Source of the DNA: Candidatus Cloacimonadota bacterium
GTDB lineage: Bacteria; Cloacimonadota; Cloacimonadia; Cloacimonadales; Cloacimonadaceae
Length of the DNA stretch: 46,089 nt
Assembly: GCA_027318475.1 (NCBI GenBank)
Contig: DAHVPC010000002.1
Coordinates: forward strand, 1-46,089
Reading direction: 5' to 3'
Shown: positions 9,127-20,565 of the stretch, piece by piece
Position numbering within the stretch: position 1 is the first letter of the stretch
Layout of the letters: each line of letters opens with the position of its first letter
Made by a program: the position numbers and the translations under genes
The notes under the pieces: model-generated
Database searches by the model: none
Told to the model about the DNA's origin: nothing
The model's input: only the letters and a program-made list of their open reading frames with translations

Positions 9127-9208
9127 ATTTCTGAGATTTAGTGCCGGCAGCTCATGCCCCAGGGTTCCGCAAACCACCCCGTCGCCATGCTCCGCATGAC
9201 GTCGAGGA

Positions 9209-9258
9209 CCCCGGTCGCTACACCCTGGGCTATGATATGTCGCACCCTCCGGGGCTTA
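9209..9258. repeat. Palindromic repeat family R1, copy 2 (right arm)
   Basis: CACCCTGGGCTATGATATGTCGCACCCTCCGGGGCTTA (9221-9258), exact inverse of 8981-9018; preceded by CCCCGGTCGCTA shared with copy 3. Confidence 0.95.
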
Positions 9259-9449
9259 CCCACTTGATTTGTAAGAGACTCTTTTATGACTGCTTGACCA
9301 GACACTGCCATCCCCGGACCGACCGCGTGAACGCAGTGTTCCGGCCATGCAAGGATTACCCGCTTGTCTTGATGTGCTCCGAGTAAGGGAATTCTTACCT
9401 TCCTACGTAACCGCGTCATCGAGGCTGGGCCTCGATATTCTCAGGCTCC

Positions 9450-9521
9450 ACTGCCGCGCCTCCCCCGGTTTTCACGGGTGGTCCGGGAGTGGTTCGCCGG
9501 AGGTAGGGGTGCCAGGCCTTA
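9450..9521. repeat. Dispersed repeat family R2, copy b
   Basis: CTGCCGCGCCTCCCCCGGTTTTCACGGGTGGTCCGGGAGTGG... matches 477-546, including the trailing GG/GC-CCTTAG. Confidence 0.75.
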
Positions 9522-9608
9522 GGGCGGCAAAAACACCAATTTCTGGCTCTTTTCCAAACTAAGTGGATGGAACGTGTCAGTACTACTCATCTCAATCCCA
9601 TTGATAAG

Positions 9609-9657
9609 CCCCGGTCGCTACACCCAGGGCTATGTTATATCGCAACCTCCGGGGCTA
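9609..9657. repeat. Palindromic repeat family R1, copy 3
   Basis: CCCCGGTCGCTACACCCAGGGCTATGTTATATCGCAACCTCCGGGGCTA matches 9209-9258 with a few substitutions. Confidence 0.9.
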
Positions 9658-9800
9658 CCCGCTCAAATTGAACTTGCGCCTTCTTTTCTTCTAGCCAATT
9701 ATGCCGCCCCAGCCCCTTCCGAACAAATCCTGCTTGACATATTTCAACTTGCCGGATTAACTGCAATAATACAGCGCAAAGTCTGATAAATGGAGGTCCA

Positions 9801-11156
9801 ATGCCGCGTAAAGCCCTGATTGTTTTGGCCGTGCTTATGTTGATGGCGCCTCTGGCTCTGTCTGCGGAGGAATGGGCCACGCATACGGATGGCCAGAAAG
9901 GCTACAGCGTCCGCCATCCCGTATCCTGGCAGGTCACGAGCGACTCCGCCACGGGCTTTTTCGAGGCGCGGACCCAGCCCGACAAAGCCGCTCCCGCCAG
10001 CACTTTCTCGGTGGTGGTGACTGAACTGAGCGAACTGGACCGCAACAGCGATTTTTACGATTACATGGCCAAGGGGCAGGCGGAACTGAAGCGCGAATTT
10101 GAGGCCAACGGCTTCCGGAACATCCGGGTTGTAAGTTCCGTGGCGGACACCCTGAACGGATCTGTAGTGCACAGGCTGGAACTGCGTTCCGACCAATACG
10201 GCAGCCTCGCCATGCGCACGCAGATCGTGCGGATCAGGCACAAGAACTGGCATTTCACGCTCACATGTTCTGCGGAAGACGGCTACTACTACGATCTGGC
10301 GAGGGACGACTTCGAGGGCATGATCTCCAGTTTCCGTTTCCAGGTCAACCTGCCAGCCTACCTGAAGGACTATGTTCGAGTGCGCGCCGATCTGGACGGC
10401 CGGGAAACGGTTTGGCACTGGCAGGGCACAGTCTATGGCCTGGTTCCAGGCGAAAAACGCCGTGAACTCTTCGCGCTGGAAGGCTACTACATCGTAAGGG
10501 CGGAATCCCGCGACAACGGCTATGTGCTCGTGGGACGCGAAGCCTCGCTGCTGCTAGACCACCGTACCGGCCTGATCGCCGAAACCTGGCGCAATCCCTA
10601 CACCGGCAAAGACGTCCCGGTGCTGCAGATCTTCAATGATCCGGTGAATCAGGACCTGACTTTCGAGGAGCAGGACTTCCCTTTCCTGCCCCAGATCCTG
10701 CCCCGGTCTGAATTGGGCGGCAAGCTGGCCTATTACAGCGAGATCTTTCCCTATTCCACCAATCCGCTGCAGCGCAAGGATTTTCCCCTCAATTCGCAAA
10801 ACAACACCTATCAGGCCGCGGAGTTCAGCCAATACCTGGTTGACGCCGCTGACCTTGCCGGCCCTGCTCTGACGGGGGTTCCGGCGGTATATACCTTCAC
10901 CAGGATCCAACCCTGGCTGCCCTTCATGCTGATGGGTGAACGGGCGGGAAACGTCGTGCTGGTGGGACGCGGCAGCAAGGTGCCGGAGGGCTTCTCCGGC
11001 TTGCCGCAGTATCTGCAGGACTATGTAACGCAGCGGCACCCGGAATTTGCCCACGCGCCGGAAACCTATACCCAGCCCAATGCCACGGCCTGGTCGTACT
11101 TCAAGAAATTGGCGGAGGCGGAGCGATCCACCACGCAGGAACTGCCAGAGCGGTGA
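9801..11156 (+). CDS. Secreted protein with an N-terminal PsbP/DUF1795-like region; function unknown
   Basis: Signal peptide MPRKALIVLAVLMLMAPLALSAEE; GYSVRHPVSWQV...GFFEA... pattern of PsbP-like domains. Confidence 0.65.
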   Translation: MPRKALIVLAVLMLMAPLALSAEEWATHTDGQKGYSVRHPVSWQVTSDSATGFFEARTQPDKAAPASTFSVVVTELSELDRNSDFYDYMAKGQAELKREFEANGFRNIRVVSSVADTLNGSVVHRLELRSDQYGSLAMRTQIVRIRHKNWHFTLTCSAEDGYYYDLARDDFEGMISSFRFQVNLPAYLKDYVRVRADLDGRETVWHWQGTVYGLVPGEKRRELFALEGYYIVRAESRDNGYVLVGREASLLLDHRTGLIAETWRNPYTGKDVPVLQIFNDPVNQDLTFEEQDFPFLPQILPRSELGGKLAYYSEIFPYSTNPLQRKDFPLNSQNNTYQAAEFSQYLVDAADLAGPALTGVPAVYTFTRIQPWLPFMLMGERAGNVVLVGRGSKVPEGFSGLPQYLQDYVTQRHPEFAHAPETYTQPNATAWSYFKKLAEAERSTTQELPER

Positions 11157-11206
11157 GGACGGGCATTGCCGGCTTGCTGGAGAAAACTTTTTACCATGGA
11201 GATGAG

Positions 11207-12697
11207 ATGAAAAGAACCATGCTTTTACTTGTTTTGGCGTTTCTGGGCGCGCTGTTGGCAGCCCAGGACTACAATCCCTATCTGAACATGATGCACAGCG
11301 CACGCTGCGCTGATGGCAACCTGAAGGTCCGATGGGACGATGTGAGCGGCAATTTCCTGGGCACCCAGTGCCTCTACAGCGCGGAAGGCTCGGCCTGGCA
11401 GCAAGCCGCTGTGGAGCAGCTCTCGGGCACCCAGATGCAAGCGCTGGTGCCTTACACCTATGGGCAGTCGCTGCGCTACCGTTTGCGCACTGAGATCACA
11501 TATCAGGGCGAGAGTTTGGTGTATATGCAGACGCCGTTTCTAAACGCCGATTCCTGGCCGCCGACGCTCAACTCGTTGGGGCAGATCGGCACCGATGCCA
11601 CGGGCGATTCGGTGACCGTGTACGACGACGTGCTGGATTTTACCGGCTCCTGGTTCGGCAGCACTCCGAACAAACTCTATTCAGCCCTGGGCAACGCCGC
11701 CAACTCTTTCCCGACAATGAACTCCATCACCTCCTACAACGTCTATGGCACCATCATCGCCAATCCAGCCAGCGTTGTGGACACCCTGGCTTTCGCGATG
11801 CTTTATACCTTCAACATCCCCGGAGTGATCTCGCCGGGGCTTTACAAAGCATCCATCGACGACACCGGGATGCCTTTCTACGAGCGCATCGGTGACATCC
11901 AAAGCCAGGTCCTGGGCGGAAAACTCTATCTGGCCTGCAATTGGGCCGACCTCACCGGGGATCCGGATTTCGGCGCCTGGCCCAACGCCTACAACGCCCT
12001 GGCCATATCCAGCCTGAGCATGCGCATGGCCTACAACATCGCCACCGGAGACATCGATTTCGGCATCGGCGACTACAGTCTGCCCGCCGCGCTGCTCTTT
12101 GCCGACAACCACTACGACGTGCCCGTAAACGACCTGCCCCAGGCCCTGAACCTCACAGTCAACTCCGGCTCCAATACGGTCAGCTTCGACTATCTGGATG
12201 CCAACGGCGATTTTCCCCTGCAAGCCGATTTCGTGATCACCGACGGCCCCACGGTCAGCCTGCTGCCGGAGTCTTACGACTACTCCCAAAGTGTTCATTT
12301 CACAGCGGTTCTGCCCTATTTGCCAGCCAGCGGCCAACTGCTGCTCAGCGATAACGGCGTGGACGTGGTGCAAGTGAATTGGGACGGCGTGGACGCTCCC
12401 ATGGAAACGGTTCCGGCGCCCATCCTGTCTTGCCGGATGGCCAATCCGCTGCGTTGGGGTTCCACGCCTTACAGCATCGCCTTGGATGGCTTGGAGCGAG
12501 GGCCTGTCAACGTCGAAGTGTTTAACCTCCGCGGGCAGAACCTGGGTTCGCTGTATGCTGGAACTGCGGATGCCGCTGGCCTGGAACTCAATTGGGACGG
12601 GCAATTGGGCGGCAACGCGCTGGATAGCGGCCTCTATTTCCTGAGGATCACGCAAAACGGCAAGGCGCTGAACCGCAAGTTCGTGCTGGCGAGATAA
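11207..12697 (+). CDS. Secreted protein with FlgD-like/T9SS-like C-terminal domain
   Basis: MKRTMLLLVLAFLGALLAAQDYNPY signal peptide; C-terminus VNVEVFNLRGQNLGSLYAG...LNWDGQLGGNALDSGLYFLRITQNGKALNRKFVLAR. Confidence 0.8.
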   Translation: MKRTMLLLVLAFLGALLAAQDYNPYLNMMHSARCADGNLKVRWDDVSGNFLGTQCLYSAEGSAWQQAAVEQLSGTQMQALVPYTYGQSLRYRLRTEITYQGESLVYMQTPFLNADSWPPTLNSLGQIGTDATGDSVTVYDDVLDFTGSWFGSTPNKLYSALGNAANSFPTMNSITSYNVYGTIIANPASVVDTLAFAMLYTFNIPGVISPGLYKASIDDTGMPFYERIGDIQSQVLGGKLYLACNWADLTGDPDFGAWPNAYNALAISSLSMRMAYNIATGDIDFGIGDYSLPAALLFADNHYDVPVNDLPQALNLTVNSGSNTVSFDYLDANGDFPLQADFVITDGPTVSLLPESYDYSQSVHFTAVLPYLPASGQLLLSDNGVDVVQVNWDGVDAPMETVPAPILSCRMANPLRWGSTPYSIALDGLERGPVNVEVFNLRGQNLGSLYAGTADAAGLELNWDGQLGGNALDSGLYFLRITQNGKALNRKFVLAR

Positions 12698-14814
<2,117 letters not shown>

Positions 14815-15002
14815 ATCATTCCGTGCGCAAATCTCTCACTCAATATAAGTAACAACTCTCCAGTTCTCTAGCGCAAACAGCGGCGTTTGCTCTTCAAGGC
14901 GCTTTCTTCAAACATATTGCTTGACACAAATCAGGCGATCATCAATTATGGCGAGGTGTTTTTACGGTCTATCGCACAACGCTAAGACAAAGGAGGTGGC
15001 TT

Positions 15003-15776
15003 ATGAGCAAAGCCTTGGTTATTGTCGCCTTGCTCGGCATCATGCCGGGCTTGTTTGCGGAGGTGGGTTTCGGGTATTCGAACATAGCCCAGTTCGATAC
15101 GATCGATCCCGTCCTCACGCTCACTTCGCCTGTAGGTAGCGAAATCTGGTATATCGGAGAAAATTACGACATCATGTGGACCGTGGCGGAAAACCACGTC
15201 CAGTTAAACTCGGTGGCCCTGTGGTACAGCACCGATGGCGGCAATTTGTTCACCAACATCAGCGAGTTCCAACCGCAATCCGGATCCTACGCCTGGACCA
15301 TTCCTCCCGATCCCAGCACCCAGGCGGTTGTCCGTGTGTATGTTTCCGACACCTTTGGCAACATTGGGATGGGGGAGAACGCTTCCTTTTTCGAAATCCG
15401 CTACATGCAGTTGAAGCCGCCGGAAGGCCTGCAGATCAGCATCGTGGACGATACCGACGCCTATCTTAGCTGGATGCCGGTAACGGAAACGGTCAACGCA
15501 GTCCCGCTTCCTGCAGACGGCTACTACATCTTCCACAACGACACCACCAACCTGGACGATTTTCTGTATCTGGACACCGTCAGCACCGCTTACTTCACCC
15601 ATGCCAACGCTGTGGGGCTGTTTCCCCGGTCGTTTTACTACGTCGTGGCCTTCACAGAAGATGACGCCAAACTGCCCCATGTCCAGGCTCTGATCAAGCA
15701 AGGCAAAGCTGGAGTCCAACCGCTATCCTTGCCCAGTTTGCTGAAGATTCTGGACGAACGCGCAGGAGGTAACTGA
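15003..15776 (+). CDS. Secreted Ig-like domain protein
   Basis: Signal peptide MSKALVIVALLGIMPGLFA; LTLTSPVGSEIWYIGENYDIMW resembles Kre9/Knh1-type Ig repeats; strong AAGGAGG SD. Confidence 0.7.
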   Translation: MSKALVIVALLGIMPGLFAEVGFGYSNIAQFDTIDPVLTLTSPVGSEIWYIGENYDIMWTVAENHVQLNSVALWYSTDGGNLFTNISEFQPQSGSYAWTIPPDPSTQAVVRVYVSDTFGNIGMGENASFFEIRYMQLKPPEGLQISIVDDTDAYLSWMPVTETVNAVPLPADGYYIFHNDTTNLDDFLYLDTVSTAYFTHANAVGLFPRSFYYVVAFTEDDAKLPHVQALIKQGKAGVQPLSLPSLLKILDERAGGN

Positions 15777-15778
15777 CC

Positions 15779-17740
15779 ATGAAAAAAGCGCTTCTTACTT
15801 TCCTGCCGCTTCTTTCCGCTTTGTTTCTGGCAGCCGTTCCACCCCAAGTGGACAACGTCTACACCTTCCAGCGCACCGACGGCTCAAAGATCATCGACAT
15901 CTACTACGACCTCTTTGATCTGGAAAGCGACCTCTGCGACATCAGCGTACTGCTTTCCGAAGACGGAGGGTTGAACTTCACGATCGCTCCGAATCCGGCG
16001 TTTATGACCGGCGACGTGGGCCTTGGCATAGTTCCCGGCCCGGGAAAACACATCGTCTGGGACGCCGGTTCGGAAGATTTCTTTCTGGATGGCGTAAATT
16101 ACGTCTTCCAAATCACCGCCGAGGACAACACGCTTCCTCCTCCGCCTGAATTCACCTGGGTGGAAGGCGGAATGTTCTCCAACGGGACCTCCAATGTGGT
16201 CGTAGGCAGTTTCGAACTCGGCGTCCACGAGGTCACGCAGGCCCAATTCACCGAAGTGATGGGCTACAATCCCGTGCTGAACTATCCTCCGCCTCAATGG
16301 CCGGATTACGGCGTGGGGGCCGATTACCCCGTTTACTATGTTTCCTGGTTCGATGCCGTCGAATACTGCAATCGCCGCAGCATGCTGGAAGGCCGCACGC
16401 CCTGCTACAGCTTCGGCGTCAGCGGCACCGACCCCAACACCTGGCCAGATGGCTGGAACGCCAGTTACGGCACCCACAGCCAGATCAGCTGCAATTGGAG
16501 CACCGACGGCTACCGTCTGCCAACTGAGGCGGAATGGCACTTCGCGGCACATGGCGGCATCAGTTCACTGGGCTATACCTACAGCGGCTCGAACAGCCTG
16601 CCCAGTGTCGGCTGGTATGCCGGCAATTCCGGCCTGGTCTCGCATCCAGTGATGCAGCTGGCTCCCAACGAGGTCGGCACTTTCGACATGAGCGGAAACG
16701 TCCGCGAATGGTGCTGGGACATCTACGGCCCCTATCAGAATGTGCCGCCCTTCAGCGATCCCCTCAGCGACCCGGATGGCGCTTTGACCGGTGATTTCCG
16801 GATCAACCGCGGCGGCTATTTCCAGGATCCCGCGGCGATCTGTGCCGTTGCAGCCAGGATGTGGGCCTATGCCAGCTTGCACGAGCCGGACCAGGGTTTC
16901 CGCCTGGTGCGCTCCGAATGGGATCCGGAGTTCATTCCTGTGGAAGGCGGTACTTTCTTCAACGGCAGCAGCGACGTGACCCTCTCCAGTTTCCAGCTGG
17001 GCATGCATGAGATCACCCAGAAGCAATACGTCTCCACCATGCACGCCAATCCATCCTTCACTTGGTATCCGCCGCCCTATTACGGCCTGGGCAATTATCA
17101 TCCGGAATACTACATCAGTTGGATGGACGCCGTGGCCTACTGCAACATGCGCAGTTACGACGAAAACCTCGCCCCCTGCTACAGCTACGTCGATTCCCAG
17201 GGATATGACTGGGGCAGCAATCCCGAGAGCTGGCCGGATGGCTGGAACAACGCCTATCCGCTGCCCAGGCACGACCTGAACATCGTCTGCAACTGGGATG
17301 CCAACGGCTATCGCCTGCCCACGGAAATGCAATGGCAGTTCGCAGCTCGCGGCGGCAACATGACCCAAAACTACACTTACAGCGGCTCCAACACCCTGGA
17401 TCCGGTCGGCTGGTACGCGAACAATTCCGGCGGCAGCACGCATCCCATTCAGCTGAAAATGCCCAATGAACTGGGCTTTTTCGATATGAGCGGCAATGTG
17501 CGCGAATGGTGCTGGGACCTCTATGGAACATTGCCCCCCGGTCCTTTCACCGATTACACCGGTCCGGTTACAGGCACCTATCGGGTTGCCAGAGGCGGCT
17601 GGGCTAACGATTTCGACCAATGGCCCTGGCCCCATGCCATCGCCACCCGTTTCTACGATTATTCAAACAAACACGAGCCGGATTTCGGCGCGCGCATCGT
17701 GCGGCCATTACCCCGAACCAGTAAAGATAAAAGCAAATAA
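15779..17740 (+). CDS. Secreted protein with two tandem SUMF1/formylglycine-generating-enzyme-type domains
   Basis: Two copies of the FGE scaffold: GYRLPTEAEWHFAAHGG...MSGNVREWCWDIYG...INRGGYF...GFRLVR and GYRLPTEMQWQFAARGG...MSGNVREWCWDLYG...VARGGW...GARIVR. Confidence 0.9.
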   Translation: MKKALLTFLPLLSALFLAAVPPQVDNVYTFQRTDGSKIIDIYYDLFDLESDLCDISVLLSEDGGLNFTIAPNPAFMTGDVGLGIVPGPGKHIVWDAGSEDFFLDGVNYVFQITAEDNTLPPPPEFTWVEGGMFSNGTSNVVVGSFELGVHEVTQAQFTEVMGYNPVLNYPPPQWPDYGVGADYPVYYVSWFDAVEYCNRRSMLEGRTPCYSFGVSGTDPNTWPDGWNASYGTHSQISCNWSTDGYRLPTEAEWHFAAHGGISSLGYTYSGSNSLPSVGWYAGNSGLVSHPVMQLAPNEVGTFDMSGNVREWCWDIYGPYQNVPPFSDPLSDPDGALTGDFRINRGGYFQDPAAICAVAARMWAYASLHEPDQGFRLVRSEWDPEFIPVEGGTFFNGSSDVTLSSFQLGMHEITQKQYVSTMHANPSFTWYPPPYYGLGNYHPEYYISWMDAVAYCNMRSYDENLAPCYSYVDSQGYDWGSNPESWPDGWNNAYPLPRHDLNIVCNWDANGYRLPTEMQWQFAARGGNMTQNYTYSGSNTLDPVGWYANNSGGSTHPIQLKMPNELGFFDMSGNVREWCWDLYGTLPPGPFTDYTGPVTGTYRVARGGWANDFDQWPWPHAIATRFYDYSNKHEPDFGARIVRPLPRTSKDKSK

Positions 17741-17752
17741 GACATCCGTTTG

Positions 17753-17819
17753 ACTCAGTCCGCGGCAGGCGCTTCCCGCCATATTGGAGGACCAATGCCG
17801 CGGCTGAGTTTTTTTTTCT
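17753..17819 (+). terminator. Probable rho-independent terminator after the SUMF1-domain gene
   Basis: ACTCAG-T-CCGCGGCA (17753-17767) pairs with TGCCGCGG-C-TGAGT (17796-17809), followed by a long T run. Confidence 0.7.
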
Positions 17820-17845
17820 CCTTGGTTCCTGCCTCGCTCCCGGCT

Positions 17846-17915
17846 TCTTTGCGCCATCACTGCGCGCTCATTACGGGCAAAGCGCGCAATGAGCCCGCAA
17901 TTACCGCGCAATGAA
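17846..17915. repeat. Dispersed palindromic repeat family R3 (CATTGCGCG/CGCGCAATG modules), copy 1
   Basis: CACTGCGCGCTCATTACGGGCAAAGCGCGCAATGAGCCCGCAATTACCGCGCAATGA; related copies at 31322-31412 and 39421-39502. Confidence 0.8.
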
Positions 17916-18198
17916 AAGGGTGGTGGTGGGGTCAATCCGACGCCGGTTTGATGAAGTAAATTCAGGGTTTGTGGGTGGTTTTAGATAACATCTGATCATA
18001 TTGCGGGGAAAGATATTATGGTGATGGTGTGAAGCAAATACACGCCGTGACCCCATATGTTATGGGGGGATGTTTCGGTCAGGAAGAAAGTATTGCTCAC
18101 GGCCGTAACACAGCATTTACGCGGTCGTTCCGCTGCCTTCAGGCGGTTTTTAAGAGTTAATAGACCTGAATCCTAAATTATGATTGAAGTAGATAAAA

Positions 18199-18220
18199 TA
18201 CCACGTAAACGCGGCGGACC
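18199..18220. repeat. 22-bp repeat (family R4 neighbourhood), inverted relative to 8933-8954
   Basis: TACCACGTAAACGCGGCGGACC is the exact reverse complement of GGTCCGCCGCGTTTACGTGGTA at 8933-8954. Confidence 0.8.
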
Positions 18221-18302
18221 GGCCCTGGGCAACGACATTCCTGATAGAGCCTAAACCCTGGCACAGCATCCCATAAAAACATCAACATAAGGAGACCAAA
18301 TT

Positions 18303-18752
18303 ATGCGAGCCACCCGGGCAAACCTTCTGGGCGAATTCACCGGACGCCTGGACAATCTCATCTACTATCGGCGCGCACCCGGAGGCAAGATCTACGTGCG
18401 CAAGCAGTTCAAACTACAGAACCACCCTTCCCACGTTGGTTTCGCCAACGCGCAAAGGGCGATCTACGCGCTCCAGCCTTCAGCCGGCTACATCCAAAAC
18501 CTTAAGGACTACCTGCCGCTCTACAACCAATTGCCGCAAAACGCCGCCAAGCGCTGCGAAACCTGGAACAACCTTTACAATAAGCTGATGTTCGCCCTGC
18601 AAAAGAAAATGCCGGAACAGGTGCTACTGGCCAATATCACGCGCGCCCAGATCAACGCGCAGGACCTGCCCTGCAAAACACTGAAAGATGCCGTGGAGGC
18701 GGATCTGCTGCCTGCGGTGAAGGGTTACGCGAGATTCACCCAGCCGCTCTGA
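18303..18752 (+). CDS. Hypothetical protein, possibly DUF6266-like
   Basis: 149 aa with a strong AAGGAG SD; N-terminus GEFTGRLDNLIYYRRAPGGKIYVRKQF recalls the GxxGNLVGYRR...IVR pattern of DUF6266-type proteins. Confidence 0.6.
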   Translation: MRATRANLLGEFTGRLDNLIYYRRAPGGKIYVRKQFKLQNHPSHVGFANAQRAIYALQPSAGYIQNLKDYLPLYNQLPQNAAKRCETWNNLYNKLMFALQKKMPEQVLLANITRAQINAQDLPCKTLKDAVEADLLPAVKGYARFTQPL

Positions 18753-18778
18753 AAATGGACAGCTTGTGCGGATGCGGC

Positions 18779-19342
18779 TCAGAGTTGGAAATCAAGGGCG
18801 TAGCGGTAGCCGAGGGAAAAGGTGAAGCGATTGATGCTGCCGATCTGGTAGCCTTGCTGTTCGAGGTCTTCCACGCGCTGGAACACTCCGGAGGAAACGA
18901 TGTAGAGGAGGTCGAGATCGAAGCCGTGCTTTTTGGCCTTGCCGAACATGAATTGCGAGCCCAGCCCAACTGTGAAGCCCCGGAAAGCCTCGGTGCGGTC
19001 GCCCGCCACTTCATCCTCGATCACCAAAACCTTGTTCACGCCGTAGAGCAGGGCGATCTGGGGCCGCCAGGTCTTGTTGGGAGAGCCATGAAAATACTTG
19101 CCGCCCACAGAGAATCCCGCCGCGCGTCCAAAAGATCCCACTCCGGCGGTAAGAGCCGCCGCATCGAAGAAATAGACGTCGGCATTGATGCCCAAACCTC
19201 CGTAGGGCAAGCCCCAGCCCAGGCCGATGCTGCCTCTCTTGGCTGGAGCGGCCAATACATCCGCGGGCAGTTCCTGTGCGAACGCGTTCTCGGCGAGCAA
19301 AGCCGCCAGCAACAGAAAGATGCCTGTTTTGATCACGGTCAT
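18779..19342 (-). CDS. Small outer-membrane beta-barrel protein
   Basis: MTVIKTGIFLLLAALLAENAFAQ signal peptide, repeated amphipathic strands, terminal aromatic strand FTFSLGYRYALDFQL. Start set at 19342, not 19759. Confidence 0.7.
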   Translation of the reverse strand: MTVIKTGIFLLLAALLAENAFAQELPADVLAAPAKRGSIGLGWGLPYGGLGINADVYFFDAAALTAGVGSFGRAAGFSVGGKYFHGSPNKTWRPQIALLYGVNKVLVIEDEVAGDRTEAFRGFTVGLGSQFMFGKAKKHGFDLDLLYIVSSGVFQRVEDLEQQGYQIGSINRFTFSLGYRYALDFQL

Positions 19343-19519
19343 GGTTGCCTCCTGGGCTGCGCTTATCTTTGCCGGCAAGGTATCCGGACACCAGCAGAAT
19401 GTCAAGGTTTTTGCGTTTTTCAGGCAGAGGCGTCCGGATTCATCAGAGGAAAACTTTTGCTTGACAAGTGCCCTTGCCTCAAAGAAAGTGCCGGGATAAT
19501 CAAATGAGAGGTTAGCAGT

Positions 19520-20002
19520 ATGGAACTCCGGCTTGAGCAGCTTCAATTCCCTTCCGACGCCAATATCATCTTGGGTCAGAGCCACTTCATCAAAAGTGTG
19601 GAAGACCTTTACGAGGCGCTGGTCAACAGCGTGCCGGGCATCAAGTTCGGCCTGGCGTTCAGCGAGGCGTCCGGACCCTGCCTGATCCGCAAAGACGGCA
19701 CGGATATGGAACTGATCGACTGCGCGGTGACCAACCTGTTGCGTCTGGCAGCCGGGCACACGTTTCTGATTGTGCTGCGCGACGCCTTTCCCATCAACGT
19801 TTTAAACGCCGTCAAGGACTGCCGGGAAGTGGCCCATGTGTTCTGCGCGACCGCCAATCCGGTGCAGGTGGTCCTGGCCCAAACCGAGCAGGGTAGCGGC
19901 ATTCTGGGGGTGATTGATGGTTCGCCGCCCCAGGAAATTGAATTGGATACCGACATATCCCATCGCAAGAAATTCCTGCGGGACATCGGCTACAAACGCT
20001 GA
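19520..20002 (+). CDS. Adenosine-specific kinase family protein
   Basis: VPGIKFGLAFSEASGPCLIRKDGTDMELIDCAVTNLLRLAAGHTFLIVLRDAFPINVLNAVK...CATANPVQVV is characteristic of the family. Confidence 0.88.
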   Translation: MELRLEQLQFPSDANIILGQSHFIKSVEDLYEALVNSVPGIKFGLAFSEASGPCLIRKDGTDMELIDCAVTNLLRLAAGHTFLIVLRDAFPINVLNAVKDCREVAHVFCATANPVQVVLAQTEQGSGILGVIDGSPPQEIELDTDISHRKKFLRDIGYKR

Positions 20003-20554
20003 ATGAATTATCGCTGCTTCATCGCCCTGGAAGCCCCTTCAGCCGTGCAATCCTGCCTGGCGGAACGTCTGCGCCTGCTGAGGTCGCAGCCCGGGGTGAA
20101 ATGGGTGGAGGAACGCAACCTGCACCTCACGCTGCTTTTTTTGGGCGATGTGGACAGCGTCCGCGTTCCCGAAATAGAAAGTTGCATCGAAAGTTGCACG
20201 GCGGACTGCCGGCCTTTCCAGCTGGCTTTGCGGGGCCTGGAGATCTTTCCGTCGCGCTCACCCCGTTTGGTTTGGGCTTCTTTAGCGCAGCAGGATGCAC
20301 AGCTCTTCGCCCTGCACAAGGAGCTGCTGGGAGCCTTGCGCCGCGAGGGGTTCACGCCGGATGCCAAGCCGCTGAAACTGCACATCACGCTGGGGCGGAT
20401 CAAGCATGCGCTGCCTGTTTCTTTGGAGCGGGAGATCCTGGCCAGCGCGCTGGACACGAGCGTCCAGGCCTATGACACGCTCACGCTTTACCGCAGCGTG
20501 CTGAAGCCCGAAGGCCCGGTCTATCACGTTTTAAAGCAATACAAACTTACATAA
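20003..20554 (+). CDS. thpR: RNA 2',3'-cyclic phosphodiesterase (2H phosphoesterase)
   Basis: Two HxTx motifs: [10 protein letters not shown] and [22 protein letters not shown] start. Confidence 0.92.
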   Translation: MNYRCFIALEAPSAVQSCLAERLRLLRSQPGVKWVEERNLHLTLLFLGDVDSVRVPEIESCIESCTADCRPFQLALRGLEIFPSRSPRLVWASLAQQDAQLFALHKELLGALRREGFTPDAKPLKLHITLGRIKHALPVSLEREILASALDTSVQAYDTLTLYRSVLKPEGPVYHVLKQYKLT

Positions 20555-20565
20555 AGGACGGAACA

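Noticed and set aside
9141-9786. Several small ORFs in the 9.1-9.8 kb island
   Set aside because: They translate palindromic repeats and lack good SD sites or family motifs.
8875-9790. Possible intact insertion sequence between inverted repeats
   Set aside because: The 38-bp arms enclose only about 200 bp with no transposase; no target-site duplication was evident by eye.
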